From: Cymbomonas tetramitiformis | Lineage: Eukaryota; Chlorophyta; Pyramimonadophyceae; Pyramimonadales; Pyramimonadaceae | DNA length: 64,000 bases | Assembly (NCBI GenBank): GCA_001247695.2 | Contig: LGRX02033466.1 | Span: 1-64,000, forward strand | Direction: 5' to 3' | Part shown: piece after piece, positions 12,672-23,314 of the stretch | How the letters are laid out: every line of letters begins with the position of its first letter | Position numbering within the stretch: position 1 is the first letter of the stretch | The notes under the pieces: generated by a model | What the model saw: the letters and a program-made list of their open reading frames with translations, nothing else | The model's database searches: none | Told to the model about the DNA's origin: nothing | Made by a program: the position numbers and the translations under genes

Positions 12672-14405
12672 CTATGCATACACCAGTCGACCTGTCCGAA
12701 GTTGAGCTTCCTTGGTTGACTTTATCTCTCCCTGCTCTCGCAGAAGCTTTGCTTGTAGCATTTGTGCAGCTACTACGTGCCCCGTCAGGTAAGCCATCGC
12801 CATAGCGCCACCATCAGAGGTCACGCGGCACACAGACATGTCTGCGACATGCAGCCCTTTCGTGCCCATCACGGAGAAATCATGCGGATCCACCACGTCT
12901 CCGACACGACACGTCCCTGCGAAGTGCCACACTAGACGGAAGTGCGGACTCACTGCCCCACTGGTGATCGCAGGAACTGTGGTCTGATACTGGATACGCT
13001 CTGCATCGCGCATCTCCGGTATCTCTTTGTAGACTTCCATTACCCGTGCTTTGAGCTCCTTCTCGCAGTCGACAAGCTCTTGGAAGAGTTTTGAGGCGTC
13101 CAGCGAGGCGGTGCGATCAACGTCGTCAGCGAGCGTAATGGATGCCTCACTTTGCATCTTGATGTATGTCTGGAAACAGAAGGCTGAGTAGCCCCGTGGG
13201 CTAAGGTAGCGTGTTGCGTGATGCACTGCAGTGAGCAGGGAGAGCCCACCCGAGGGTACAAGGTCCTGCCAGGCCCCTCTGAGTAGTCTCGTCAGTGCGA
13301 GGTACGAGTTGCCGACTGTTGCTTTGTCATAACGGTGGAGCTGCACGGAGGCGCCGTCCTTGAAGATCCTGTTCACGATGAGTAGGCTTTCATCGAAACT
13401 GCCCGTGGTGTTGTCTGTGAGTATCATATCATCCAGCAGCATTTTATCCTTCAAATGCTGTCCAACGTGCGGGTTGTCCACGAGCACCGGCACCCCCCGC
13501 TCCCGCAGGTGACGTGCCGCACCGATCCCTGAGCGCATTAGCACCGCTGGCGTCTCGAGTGCGCCGCACGCCAGCACGACCGTGTCTGTGTGGAATACCG
13601 AGCCGTCAGCAGTCTGCACCCCCTTGACCCGCGGCAGAGCGCTGCCATCGCCTTGGTTTTCCTCGTGAAAGACAACGCGCGCCACCGTCTGGTCCGTGAC
13701 AATGTGGAGGTTGCGGAAATGCTCCCGCCACAGCGGCTCGATGAGGCCCGCGAAAGCGGAGCGCCGTTCGCCAGCACCATTTAGAGTCGGCGCCCCTAGG
13801 AACACCTTATTTCGATTGGTCTCCTGGACGAGGATTTTCGAGTTCGTTATCAGCCCCACATCTCTTGGGAGCGAGGCGGTAAGCAGCTGGTGAAGAAGGT
13901 GTGGGGGTTGGCGAGGGCCGAGCAGTGACTCGCACATTTCTTGGAAGCCGCCAACGATGGCCTGGCTGTGTGCGTCATTCTCCATCCCGAGAGCGTTCTT
14001 GAGGTCAGAGTAGCTAGGAGTGATCCATGCGTAATTGTTTATGGCAGTGCCGCCCCCTAATGTGCAACCCTGCTTCACACCGTGGCTGTAGTTCGCTATC
14101 ATGCGGTTGGAGTCCAGGTAGAGCCGCACTAGGTTCCCTTCCGTCAGAACGTCTGTTTTGCAGTAAGGACCGCGCTCCAGCATCAGAATGCGCGCTGTTG
14201 GTGCTTCGTGTAGCGTCGAACGGAGCCAAGCCGCAGCACCGGGCCCACTCCCGCAAAGGATGTAGTCGTACCGGGAAGGCGTAGCGGATCCGCTCGTCGT
14301 GGCGGGTACTTCACGGTCGAGAGGACGCGTGGAGAACATAGCTTCATAAGAGCAGAATCCACCGAGCGCTGCACCGAAGAGCACGGCGTTTCTGCTCGAC
14401 GCCAT
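12672..14405 (-). CDS. GMC-family FAD-dependent oxidoreductase
   Basis: A 577-residue frame, ATG at 14405 and TAG at 12672, with no intron. The family (choline dehydrogenase, aryl-alcohol oxidase, plant HTH-like and fatty acid photodecarboxylase relatives) oxidises alcohols or aldehydes with FAD. Visible motifs: Rossmann loop CGSGPGAAAW at 51-60, LERG at 76-79, GMC signature 1 GCTLGGGTAIN at 113-123, signature-2-like GALETPAVLMRSGIG at 281-295, VGQHLKDK at 314-321, and the C-terminal WHFAGTCRVG with His494 and GLHVADMSV. The second catalytic His/Asn usually found after this motif is not evident; the sequence there is CRVTSDGGAMAMAY. The N-terminus has a hydrophobic stretch (residues 7-19) that could anchor or target it. 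The substrate cannot be told. Confidence 0.94.
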   Translation of the reverse strand: MASSRNAVLFGAALGGFCSYEAMFSTRPLDREVPATTSGSATPSRYDYILCGSGPGAAAWLRSTLHEAPTARILMLERGPYCKTDVLTEGNLVRLYLDSNRMIANYSHGVKQGCTLGGGTAINNYAWITPSYSDLKNALGMENDAHSQAIVGGFQEMCESLLGPRQPPHLLHQLLTASLPRDVGLITNSKILVQETNRNKVFLGAPTLNGAGERRSAFAGLIEPLWREHFRNLHIVTDQTVARVVFHEENQGDGSALPRVKGVQTADGSVFHTDTVVLACGALETPAVLMRSGIGAARHLRERGVPVLVDNPHVGQHLKDKMLLDDMILTDNTTGSFDESLLIVNRIFKDGASVQLHRYDKATVGNSYLALTRLLRGAWQDLVPSGGLSLLTAVHHATRYLSPRGYSAFCFQTYIKMQSEASITLADDVDRTASLDASKLFQELVDCEKELKARVMEVYKEIPEMRDAERIQYQTTVPAITSGAVSPHFRLVWHFAGTCRVGDVVDPHDFSVMGTKGLHVADMSVCRVTSDGGAMAMAYLTGHVVAAQMLQAKLLREQGEIKSTKEAQLRTGRLVYA

Positions 14406-15276
14406 ATGATTCCTGGAAAATCCGTATCACTGGTCAACGATCGCACGCAAGTGACTGCAACAGTTCAAACACCATAGGTGAAAGTCGCTACTTTAATCAC
14501 ATCTAGTTGAACGATGCCTAGATAGGTCCGCTGAGAATGTTTCAATCGATGCTCGTACATACCTATTGACTGGTATCGACACTGGAGCACTCACGACCAC
14601 AAGGGCAGACGTGGCGTCCGTCCGAACACGAAGCGGCTACATAGCAGAACACTACACGGGAAGGTGAATGATCGAGGTGGCGAAGACGTACCTGCACACG
14701 TTAAGGAAATAGTATTGGACAGCACAGGACCGCGCTTAAATAAGCGCCGAACCAACGCTGCTGGGAGGGTACACTAGACCAACCGATAGGACAAGATTAT
14801 CCGAAACATTCTGGCTGAAGAGAGCAGGTTGAAGGCTAGGTATAGCATCCGTAAGGTGATATTATATCGACGCGATTATTAGAAAATGAAACGCGTTGTG
14901 CTGAACAAACTCATCACCGTCGGAATCATTTGTGCGGGGGCTGAACCACGAATGAGTGTCGAGCGAAAGTACGGCTCTTAGAGCAGATCGGCAGAGTCTC
15001 AGAGAGGCTTGAGCATCATCAAGTCCGCTGCACGCAATCTGCGGAATTTTTGCTTCTTAGCATGGTGTGCTTTTAAGTGATTTACGCACGGCTCGAATAT
15101 ATATATATGTGCATATGCGCTTTGAATTCTCTCACTAAATAAAGGAAGTCAATCCGAATGATTCTGCCAACCTCGTCGTCTGCTTTTGCCATTTCGAAGC
15201 TGCTCTTGATCGCAAGCGCCATCCGGATCCAATTCGGTATTATTCGCTCACCTCAAACACACAGATAGGAATTCCT
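14406..15276. other. Upstream region of the oxidoreductase, no gene seen
   Basis: This stretch must contain the promoter and 5' UTR of the minus-strand oxidoreductase. It is of mixed composition with an AT-rich part near 15080-15140 (ATATATATATGTGCATATGC). I see no coding sequence, RNA gene or repeat. Confidence 0.5.
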
Positions 15277-15452
15277 ACCGCGCCAGCGCCAGCAGACTTT
15301 AGAAAAAGGCGCCTAGCTGGACCCCACAAGATCACATTGACATATAAAAGAAATAACCGTGTCGAGAAAAGTTATTCGGTGTGTGACACGTAACCGGTGA
15401 TGGCGCTGGCGTGGTTGTTTGCAAGCCTAGAAAACGTGGCGTAGTCGTTTCG

Positions 15453-15488
15453 CAAAAGATGCATCGACCGGGAATCGAACCCGGGTCT
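15453..15488 (-). pseudogene. Inverted tRNA-Gly 3' half (copy 1)
   Basis: On the minus strand this stretch is identical for about 36 nt to the 3' end of the tRNA-Gly gene at 15660-15730, covering the T arm, the 3' acceptor strand and the TCTTTTG that follows. Upstream on the minus strand there is no D arm, no anticodon arm and no matching 5' acceptor strand, so it is a truncated copy and not a gene. Confidence 0.8.
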
Positions 15489-15530
15489 TGTCAATTCAGG
15501 TATACGTATCACGTAGATGATCTTCATCAA

Positions 15531-15604
15531 GTCGAGGTGGTGTAGTTGGTTATCACGCATGTCTCACACACATGAGGTCCCCGGTTCGAACCCGGGCTTC
15601 GATA
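15531..15604 (+). tRNA. tRNA-Val (anticodon CAC), copy 1
   Basis: A 74-nt cloverleaf. Acceptor GTCGAGG pairs with CTTCGAT (two G-U pairs), the D arm contains GTGTAGTTGGTTATCAC, the anticodon stem CATGT/ACATG closes the loop CTCACAC giving CAC, and the T arm CCCGG-TTCGAAC-CCGGG is perfect. Discriminator A. A and B boxes are intact. No T run follows before the tRNA-Gly gene 55 nt downstream. Confidence 0.95.
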
Positions 15605-15659
15605 TCTCATAGCGGCGATGTCGCTCAAGGGACATCCCGACGATGTCGGGAACCATTTG

Positions 15660-15730
15660 GCATCGGTGGTCTAGTGGTAGAATAGTACCCTGCCACGGTA
15701 CAGACCCGGGTTCGATTCCCGGTCGATGCA
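15660..15730 (+). tRNA. tRNA-Gly (anticodon GCC), copy 1
   Basis: A 71-nt gene very close to the eukaryotic tRNA-Gly(GCC) consensus, starting GCATCGGTGGTCTAGTGG. The anticodon stem GTACC/GGTAC closes the loop CTGCCAC. The T arm has GGTTCGATTCC and the acceptor pairs GCATCGG with TCGATGC. It is followed at once by TCTTTT, a Pol III terminator. Confidence 0.96.
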
Positions 15731-16449
15731 TCTTTTGAAAAAGTCTGATCTCGTTTCATGACGAAGATAGTGAAATTAGAAATTTGTGTAAATAACCGAA
15801 CAGATAATGCTACACAGGCATGTCTGCCGTCCGATGTCTGTGTCCACGACCTCTACGTCCGTCCTTAATAAAATCCGACGAACGATAGTCATTCCAGCGC
15901 GCATAGTCGATACTGGGTAATAAAGAAGGGACAGGGTACAAACGCTCATTCGAAATAATGACGGAGAATGGCCCTCCTGGAAGCAACGGAGCTATAAATC
16001 GGGGAACGGTTCAGAAATCGTCCACGATGGCAGATCGCGAATTTCAGTCGTTCGATTTTCCCGATTTTGCCGTTCTGGTTTTTCTTCGCTGAGTAAGCGT
16101 TTATTCCTCTCTCGCAAAACTTACGGGCTGAGTCTCACTGCTTGTTTGACCGTGTATATTACATGAAAAACATGGTACTAAGCATGTGTATGCATCAAGT
16201 GATGATACCAAGACTGTTAGTACCAAGTAGGTACCAACAATCTGAGGATCAGCTAACGCATTCTTTACATTTTCAGAATCCACTCAAGCGGGCTACTTGC
16301 GCCCGGTTGCGGGATATGTGTTTTCACGTAAAAAGGGATTCGCCCAGGGATTCGCCCCTATAACTTTCGCCTCGCTGCCCGTATCAAAAAAATAGGTGCG
16401 GTTTTGGAAGGCTGAGGCTCTTGCGCATCGATTGCACTCATCCGATATA

Positions 16450-17582
16450 CCCCACGAGCGGGTGGGGTATAGCGGATGCTCGTTCGGAGGGTTGAGCGAA
16501 CCAAATCACACGCAATTCTAAGATTTGCTTCAGTTCTTGCAACTTTACAACAACTGGACAACATACACCTACCGATATGCTTCCTTAGACGCATACCAGT
16601 AGGCCTGAAAAGACCCCGAGCGGAAAAAATGATTTTTGCGGTCACGAAAAATCATCCAGTGATGCCCAAACCCTGAATTTCCGATCCCGCGGCTCCGTTG
16701 CTAAAATTTCCGTCATTTTTTCGAATGACCGTTTGTACGGGCGCTGGGAACTTGTCCAACTTTTCCGATGACACATGATGACACATGATGACTGCATGTC
16801 ACGGCTGCGTCTATCGCGTGAGACAGTGACCACAATGAACGTCGCCGGCATAGGGCATACGGCAATTTGTCTCCAATAAGACTGTATTTGTAGTGTAACT
16901 GACTGACAAGCTGATATAATCGCACACCATATCTGAGGATTGTGAGCTTCTGTGATTGCCTCAAATCGCCTTCTTACCGTTCAGATCAACGAGTTCACCA
17001 GTCGTCAAAAGTGCCGCCTTATCTTGCAGTGCATGCCGTTTTCGCGCACCGCGCGGCATGCGCCGGGATACGGCGACATACAATACCCACCAATTAGGAC
17101 CTTACACGTCGACGTACCGCGGTGTCCGAATTCCCCCGGAGGCCACCGACACGTAGGACTGCGGGGGTCACCGGCTGAGCGGATGATGCCGCGGCCTCTG
17201 AAAATCAGTGAAAAACAACATCATGGGAAATTCGGACACCGTAGGTAGTTTTAAAAAGGCATATATAAAGGACTTATGTATGCCTTTGACCCTCCTGCGG
17301 TGTCCGGACAGTCGCTTTCCAGCATCCGGTAGGGTAGGATGCCGCCATCGGGTTTGGGTTTGTGGAGAGCGCTGAAATCTCCAGCCATTCGCGTTTCACC
17401 CGGTTGAACTTATCTGGAACTTATCGTATGCCTTGCACTATGCTTGCTTAACGGGCGTTAAGCAAGCACGGTACTATGGTTGCGTCAAGGAATGTATACC
17501 ATTCCTTGAGCACTGGCATTCCGGGGAGTCGCCTAGGTCACGTAGATTGTTCATCCGCTCAAGTGAAATGAACAAACCTGGC
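16450..17582. other. Unique spacer between the two tRNA duplications
   Basis: This 1133-bp stretch separates the direct repeats. It contains a short hairpin near 16451-16470 (ACCCCAC...GTGGGGT), several copies of GGTGTCCGAATT-like sequence in both orientations at 17110-17240, and two neighbouring palindromes at 17442-17508. No gene is recognisable. Confidence 0.6.
17442..17508. repeat. Two adjacent palindromes
   Basis: GCTTGCTTAACG and CGTTAAGCAAGC form a perfect 12-bp stem with a 2-nt loop at 17442-17467. CAAGGAATG and CATTCCTTG form a second perfect 9-bp stem around TATAC at 17486-17508. They sit about 75 bp before the second tRNA-bearing repeat. Confidence 0.8.
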
Positions 17583-17758
17583 ACCGCGCCAGCGCCAGCA
17601 GACTTTAGAAAAAGGCGCCTAGCTGGACCCCACAAGATCACATTGACATATAAAAGAAATAACCGTGTCGAGAAAAGTTATTCGGTGTGTGACACGTAAC
17701 CGGTGATGGCGCTGGCGTGGTTGTTTGCAAGCCTAGAAAACGTGGCGTAGTCGTTTCG

Positions 17759-17794
17759 CAAAAGATGCATCGACCGGGAATCGAACCCGGGTCT
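17759..17794 (-). pseudogene. Inverted tRNA-Gly 3' half (copy 2)
   Basis: Same as the truncated element in copy 1: T arm, 3' acceptor strand and trailing TCTTTTG of tRNA-Gly in reverse orientation, without a 5' half. It shows the truncation happened before the 1173-bp duplication. Confidence 0.8.
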
Positions 17795-17836
17795 TGTCAA
17801 TTCAGGTATACGTATCACGTAGATGATCTTCATCAA

Positions 17837-17910
17837 GTCGAGGTGGTGTAGTTGGTTATCACGCATGTCTCACACACATGAGGTCCCCGGTTCGAACCCG
17901 GGCTTCGATA
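17837..17910 (+). tRNA. tRNA-Val (anticodon CAC), copy 2
   Basis: Identical to the gene at 15531-15604, including the spacer that follows. All stems and the CAC anticodon are intact, so both copies should be functional. Confidence 0.95.
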
Positions 17911-17965
17911 TCTCATAGCGGCGATGTCGCTCAAGGGACATCCCGACGATGTCGGGAACCATTTG

Positions 17966-18036
17966 GCATCGGTGGTCTAGTGGTAGAATAGTACCCTGCC
18001 ACGGTACAGACCCGGGTTCGATTCCCGGTCGATGCA
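17966..18036 (+). tRNA. tRNA-Gly (anticodon GCC), copy 2
   Basis: Identical to the gene at 15660-15730, followed by the same TCTTTT terminator. Confidence 0.96.
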
Positions 18037-18755
18037 TCTTTTGAAAAAGTCTGATCTCGTTTCATGACGAAGATAGTGAAATTAGAAATTTGTGTAAATA
18101 ACCGAACAGATAATGCTACACAGGCATGTCTGCCGTCCGATGTCTGTGTCCACGACCTCTACGTCCGTCCTTAATAAAATCCGACGAACGATAGTCATTC
18201 CAGCGCGCATAGTCGATACTGGGTAATAAAGAAGGGACAGGGTACAAACGCTCATTCGAAATAATGACGGAGAATGGCCCTCCTGGAAGCAACGGAGCTA
18301 TAAATCGGGGAACGGTTCAGAAATCGTCCACGATGGCAGATCGCGAATTTCAGTCGTTCGATTTTCCCGATTTTGCCGTTCTGGTTTTTCTTCGCTGAGT
18401 AAGCGTTTATTCCTCTCTCGCAAAACTTACGGGCTGAGTCTCACTGCTTGTTTGACCGTGTATATTACATGAAAAACATGGTACTAAGCATGTGTATGCA
18501 TCAAGTGATGACACCAAGACTGTTAGTACCAAGTAGGTACCAACAATCCGAGGATCAGCTAACGCATTCTTTACATTTTCAGAATCCACTCAAGCGGGCT
18601 ACTTGCGCCCGGTTGCGGGATATGTGTTTTCACGTAAAAAGGGATTCGCCCAGGGATTCGCCCCTATAACTTTCGCCTCGCTGCCCGTATTAAAAAAATA
18701 GGTACGGTTTTGGAATGCTGAGGCTCTTGCGCTTCGATTGCACTCATCCGATATA

Positions 18756-21674
18756 TAAGCACATTTTTTTTTGTCGCGAGGTGTATTTTTTTCTGTCGTG
18801 TCGCAAACAGATCCGATTATACTCAACATTATACACCGACGGTGCGCAGCTTTTTCAAAAAAAGGCTGCAAGGTCCTGCGTTTCCCTTATAGGAGCGAAA
18901 CAGGTTTTCTTGGAAAAAGTGACATCGACATACACGATACCACCTTGGGGCCCTTTTTTACGGAAACAGTGTGATTTCCCCGACAGATCGGGAGTAGCCG
19001 CCCATATATAATTATGTTGCAGTCCACACCGGTCACCTTAAGATGGCAAGCAGGAGAGTTATACAAATCGATCGAGCATTGCCGCCAATCAGAGACGCAT
19101 AGAATATTCCTGGGCGTAGTATCGAATTATGGATATTCATGCAGAAGTTATCTGCGCGACAGATTTCAGATGGCGTATAAAAGATATTTCCGACCGATCG
19201 CGCATAATCGCCAATCAGAGAAGCCATGAGATTAGATAAACTCCATGAATATGGGTCACACGCGAAATACCATAAGCCGACTGTGCACGTAGAAGGAGCA
19301 CGTGTTTTTTGTATAATTAAAGAAGGAGCACGTGCTACAGATTTCAGGGTGGCTTACATGATATGTTTTCGACCGATCGCGCGTAACCGCCAATAAGAAG
19401 TGCGAGCACCTGAGATAGGCACCATGAATATGGGACGACAAGGAAAAGGGATCGCACGACAAAAACGAGATGGTTTGCAGACGCTGGCTAAGCCAATCAG
19501 CGACGCGATCAGTTTCGATTTATATATTGGTAAATTAAAAAACTGCACCACAAAAAGCCCTTAAGTGTGGCGTCCTCGCGACAAATGCGATGCGACTGGA
19601 TTCAGACTTTCGCAACATGCTGACATGGCATGGTTTTGCGACACGGTGTACTTTCTTTTGTCGCACGAAGATTACAGTGTCACAGTTGAATGCCACACCC
19701 GCTAGACATGTCGGTGTGACCTCCATCCATCGTCCGGTCGACATCAACATGGCAACGCATGTCATGTCATGGCGAAATCGGCTCACCGGTGAGACCCACG
19801 CGGGCCGCGGCTGCGGCTGGCTGATTTCACATATCCGATATTATCTCGATTTTGACACATAAGTTCACTCTTGACGCTTTGGTTATGCGGCGCAACTCAC
19901 AATGTTTTCTGCTGTGTCCTGCTTTGTCCTGCTGCATGTATTTTTTCCTTGCATACTAACTAATTTCCGGTTAGATCGTAACATCCTTGCTGAGTTGCTT
20001 TTCGTTGTTTTACAGGTCGCGTTCGTTGTTGCTTTACGTGTGACGCCGCCAGCAGCATTCGGTTGCTGGCGGCACTTAAATTTCTTCGTAGACGGCATTC
20101 GTTCTTGTAGGCCGGCTGACGGGCCGTGCCTAAGCCCGACGGTTTTCATGTTGTCACAAGCTTTCACTAACTGATATTTTGCAAGAATTTACTATTGGTT
20201 TTCGAGCGCCTGTTTTGTATTCGTTCGTTCTGTTCGTTTCCCCTGTTGTGTGCGTTTTTTCCGAGGGCGATATCTGCACAGATTGTGCAGCGTGGTTTCG
20301 AGTCCCACCGCTCTCACCGACTTTGCGCTCTGTAATTTTGCAGGATATTCCTGTTTCGCCGCAATGCCGAATGCCTGCTCGCCTTCCTGCCTGCTTGTTT
20401 CGCGTGTGTGCTGTTACCCATGGCCGTGTGCAACTGGTTATGTTATTTCATCTTATTTCTGACTTGTCTGCGTTTACTGCGTGCAGGTTTTTCTAATCTT
20501 TTATGATCATCGGCGAGACGCATGTTGCCGTGTGGAATTTGTGAAGAGTGTATTTTGAGCTATTTTGCTTATTGTTCTCGAATGTTTGTTTGCTTGACTG
20601 TTTTTATGATTTTTGCAATATTTTTTCACTTCGTTCTGACGTTTTAGCGTTCGCTGTGTGCAGGTATTTCAGTTTAACTTTCATCGCTGGCGAATTGCAT
20701 GTTGCCGTGCCCATCATCCTGCCTAGCTTTTGGATATCAGAAGTCACTCCTTGATAGGATTTGTTTTGTTCATAGCTGTGACTTCATATTCGAAATAGTA
20801 TGCACTGCGCTTTTATTGTAAATGTATATGCATAGTAATGTAATGAAAATAGAGTAGAAAATAGAATCATGCTGTGCTAACGTGAGCGCATTCTCCTGCC
20901 GATTGTTAGTTAGTTTGAATATGCCAGCGTGTCAAAATTGTTTCTTCCGTAAACTGCAATATTATGTTTACAGCCACACTCTTTTGTACAACTTTCCGTA
21001 AATATTCTGTCCGTAAATATCGGTCTTCTTTGTGTCGCTGCGACAATAATGAGTCCCCTACTCCCTGTTTGTCGTCGCACTGCGACAATAATGAGTACCC
21101 TACTCCCTTTTGTCGTCCCTGAATATAATTGCTGTGTCGCATGGTGCGACAAAAATAATAGATCATGCGACAAAAATGAAGTGCTACCCGAAGCATATGT
21201 ATGTATATATCACATTTAATACTAGGCCACAAGAGGCAAATATCACTATCCCGCAGAATGGTTTTGAAAGGTTCGGATCTAACTTTTCGAAAGCAGGAGC
21301 TCGCTAAATACTCAAGCGAGCATAGTGGAAGTCCGTGAATGCCATTGTCGTTTCGGATGCCCTGTGACCATTGGTTCCCAGTGACAGCGGCGTTTGGTGT
21401 CAACGCGCGCTTGCGTTTGCCCTGTCATGCATCGCCGAGACGTCATGTGTGGTCGTGTCGTGATGTCACTTCGCGTGATGTCGTGCTTGACGCTCTGCGG
21501 TGCTCGCGGATCGGCACGGGCTGGTCGCGGCGACGTCGATGTAGCGCTTGGCGAGGCGTCGTGCATGATTTATACTGGGAGGGAGATCTGAGCTGGAGGG
21601 TGAACGTGATATGCTCCGGGCGCTCGAGCGGACAATGAACTGGGGTAGGACCGTGACTGAGGGGGGAATGACAA
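18756..21674. other. Gene-poor stretch with short repeats
   Basis: A motif close to GACCGATCGCGC(A/G)TAA(T/C)CGCCAAT recurs at about 19190 and 19370 with a weaker copy near 19070. A two-copy repeat of CTGCGACAATAATGAGT lies at 21040-21110. A GCCGCCAGCA...TGCTGGCGGC hairpin is at about 20046-20075. Two 90-codon frames on the plus strand (19590-19862; 19902-20174, hydrophobic) are not recognised. I find no supported gene. Confidence 0.5.
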
Positions 21675-21943
21675 TTACTGAAAAATGGGGTCATGGTTGG
21701 GGCGTTTGCTGTCGGCTGAGACGGGCGCGATGGGGGCAAATGCGGTGGGGTCTGACATGGGCTGCGGTAGCGTGACTAAATATGGGGGGCCTGACAGGCC
21801 CTTCAGGGGTGCTCGAGGGACCCCTTCTAAGCGTGTTTGATGTTGTGACACGGACTGGCATTTCGTGACTTCTAGACCGGGGACCTTGGCACAGATGTTT
21901 CGAAGATGTTCGGACTTCAAGATTGAGGGGTTCAGCAGGAGGT

Positions 21944-22245
21944 TCATGGAGAGTACAATATTAGGTACCCTGTAGTAGTATCTAGTATTAGTGACTCCTC
22001 GTAGCACTCACCTTTAGCATCGTAGTGTCGCGGTCGCGGTGTCACGCGTTATGACGATGACACTGCGACCTGCGCCTGACTCTCAGACAATCTTTCCTTC
22101 GTAATAACTTGGCGGCGCAAGCCGCCAGCCCTTACTCTGGTAATATTATCCGCAGCCATTGTCCTTCAGCTGCTGCCTTATGGCAGCTGTCGTACCATCT
22201 CTTACCCCACCCTCATATAGCTAGTATATTTCGGGTTTCTCATGA
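21944..22245 (+). repeat. 5' LTR of element B
   Basis: 302 bp, begins TCATGGAGAG, ends TTTCTCATGA. It differs from the 3' LTR by a few substitutions (CCCTGTAG versus CCCTATAG, CTGCTGCC versus CTGCCGTC) and lacks two bases at AATAAC(GC)TTGG. Confidence 0.93.
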
Positions 22246-22256
22246 GGTTATGGGCC
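22246..22256 (+). other. Half-tRNA-iMet primer binding site of element B
   Basis: GGTTATGGGCC immediately follows the 5' LTR. It is complementary to GGCCCATAACC, the anticodon loop of eukaryotic initiator tRNA-Met, and includes an ATG as the complement of the CAU anticodon. Confidence 0.8.
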
Positions 22257-23314
22257 TCGCTTACGCTTCCCCTGTATTTTTCGGATTCTGATTCGCGAAA
22301 TCTTGAGAGCTTCCCCTTTTTCTAGCTTCATCTTACAGCCGGCATGGCTCCACGCGTCCTCTTGCCCTTTTCGGCCGCTGCAACCTCCTACAACGACTTA
22401 TGGGGAGTGGTGACCCCAGTAGTCACAGTTATTTCGGGATTTGGTGTCCCCGGAATTTCTTAGCCTTAAGTGGGAGTTGTGACCCCACTTTTGGCACTCA
22501 AATTTCAGCCGCATCCCTGGCTTCTCACGCAGCATCAACTCCGAGTTCGCACTGAATCCGGCCGCGCTGTCCGCTCTCTACCTGTTTTCTGATCGCCCCC
22601 CTACTTCAGATCCTTAAAATCGGTAGTGCCAACCCAATTCGCCAACGACTGTCGATTTTGCCACCTTCGAGGTTTTTAGAGGCAGCCGTATTTTTTTTAT
22701 GCTGGACAATGGACTTCTGAGGAGTAGTAACCCGTCAACCGGGCATCTTTTCCTCAACCCCTTTGACTTCTTTGTCAATCTTTACTAATCAGCCATTTGG
22801 CAGATTTTCTGGCCAGATTTACAGCCGGATCGCGTTCGTCGACCCTTCTCTCCTCCCTACCCCTCTGGAAGTTGGAATTCCTCGACATCAACCTAAACAG
22901 CAACCCCCTCAAACGCTGTTCATCAACGGCTTCAATTTTCAGAAAATTCGACGCGTTTTGTATCGGCATCGTCGACGTTTTACAGCCATCTTACTTGACG
23001 CGATCTGCTAAGGCCTATTTTCAGTTTTGACCCTTCTCCACGTCCCCATGGCGTGTGATGATCTTCGAGGGACCTGAAATTATAACTCCATCAACATCTT
23101 CAAAATCTGCTCTCGTCGATGACTCGTTGTGATCTCGTTTGTAGGTAGTGCTTAGAAGCACGTTAAAGGGTAGTGCCTTAAGAGGCATGTAATTAGCACA
23201 TAAATCGGTAGTGCCCTAGAAATATATATCTAGCATGCAAACCGTCGTGTATGCCCTCGTGTTGCATTACATTGGTAGTGCCTAGGCGAGTGACCACTTC
23301 GTAGTCAGGTAGTG

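Larger units (their letters stand above)
15277..16449. repeat. Direct repeat copy 1 (1173 bp) carrying tRNA genes
   Basis: The block starting ACCGCGCCAGCGCCAGCAG at 15277 recurs at 17583, 2306 bp downstream, and the match ends at TCCGATATA (16449 and 18755). I noticed only a few single-base differences, all towards the 3' end (for example ATGATACC versus ATGACACC). The tRNA genes are the only recognisable content; the rest has no open frame of note. Confidence 0.95.
17583..18755. repeat. Direct repeat copy 2 (1173 bp) carrying tRNA genes
   Basis: Second copy of the block at 15277-16449, in the same orientation and offset by 2306 bp. Its left edge abuts GAACAAACCTGGC and its right edge passes into TAAGCACATTTTTTTT. 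No short target duplication flanks the copies, so segmental duplication is more likely than transposition. Confidence 0.95.

Noticed and set aside
15453..15531. A third complete tRNA on the minus strand
   Set aside because: Only the T arm and 3' acceptor strand are present; no matching 5' acceptor, D arm or anticodon arm was found.
19881..19891. GGTTATGCGGC as another half-tRNA primer site
   Set aside because: It matches only the first seven bases, with no LTR or target duplication around it.
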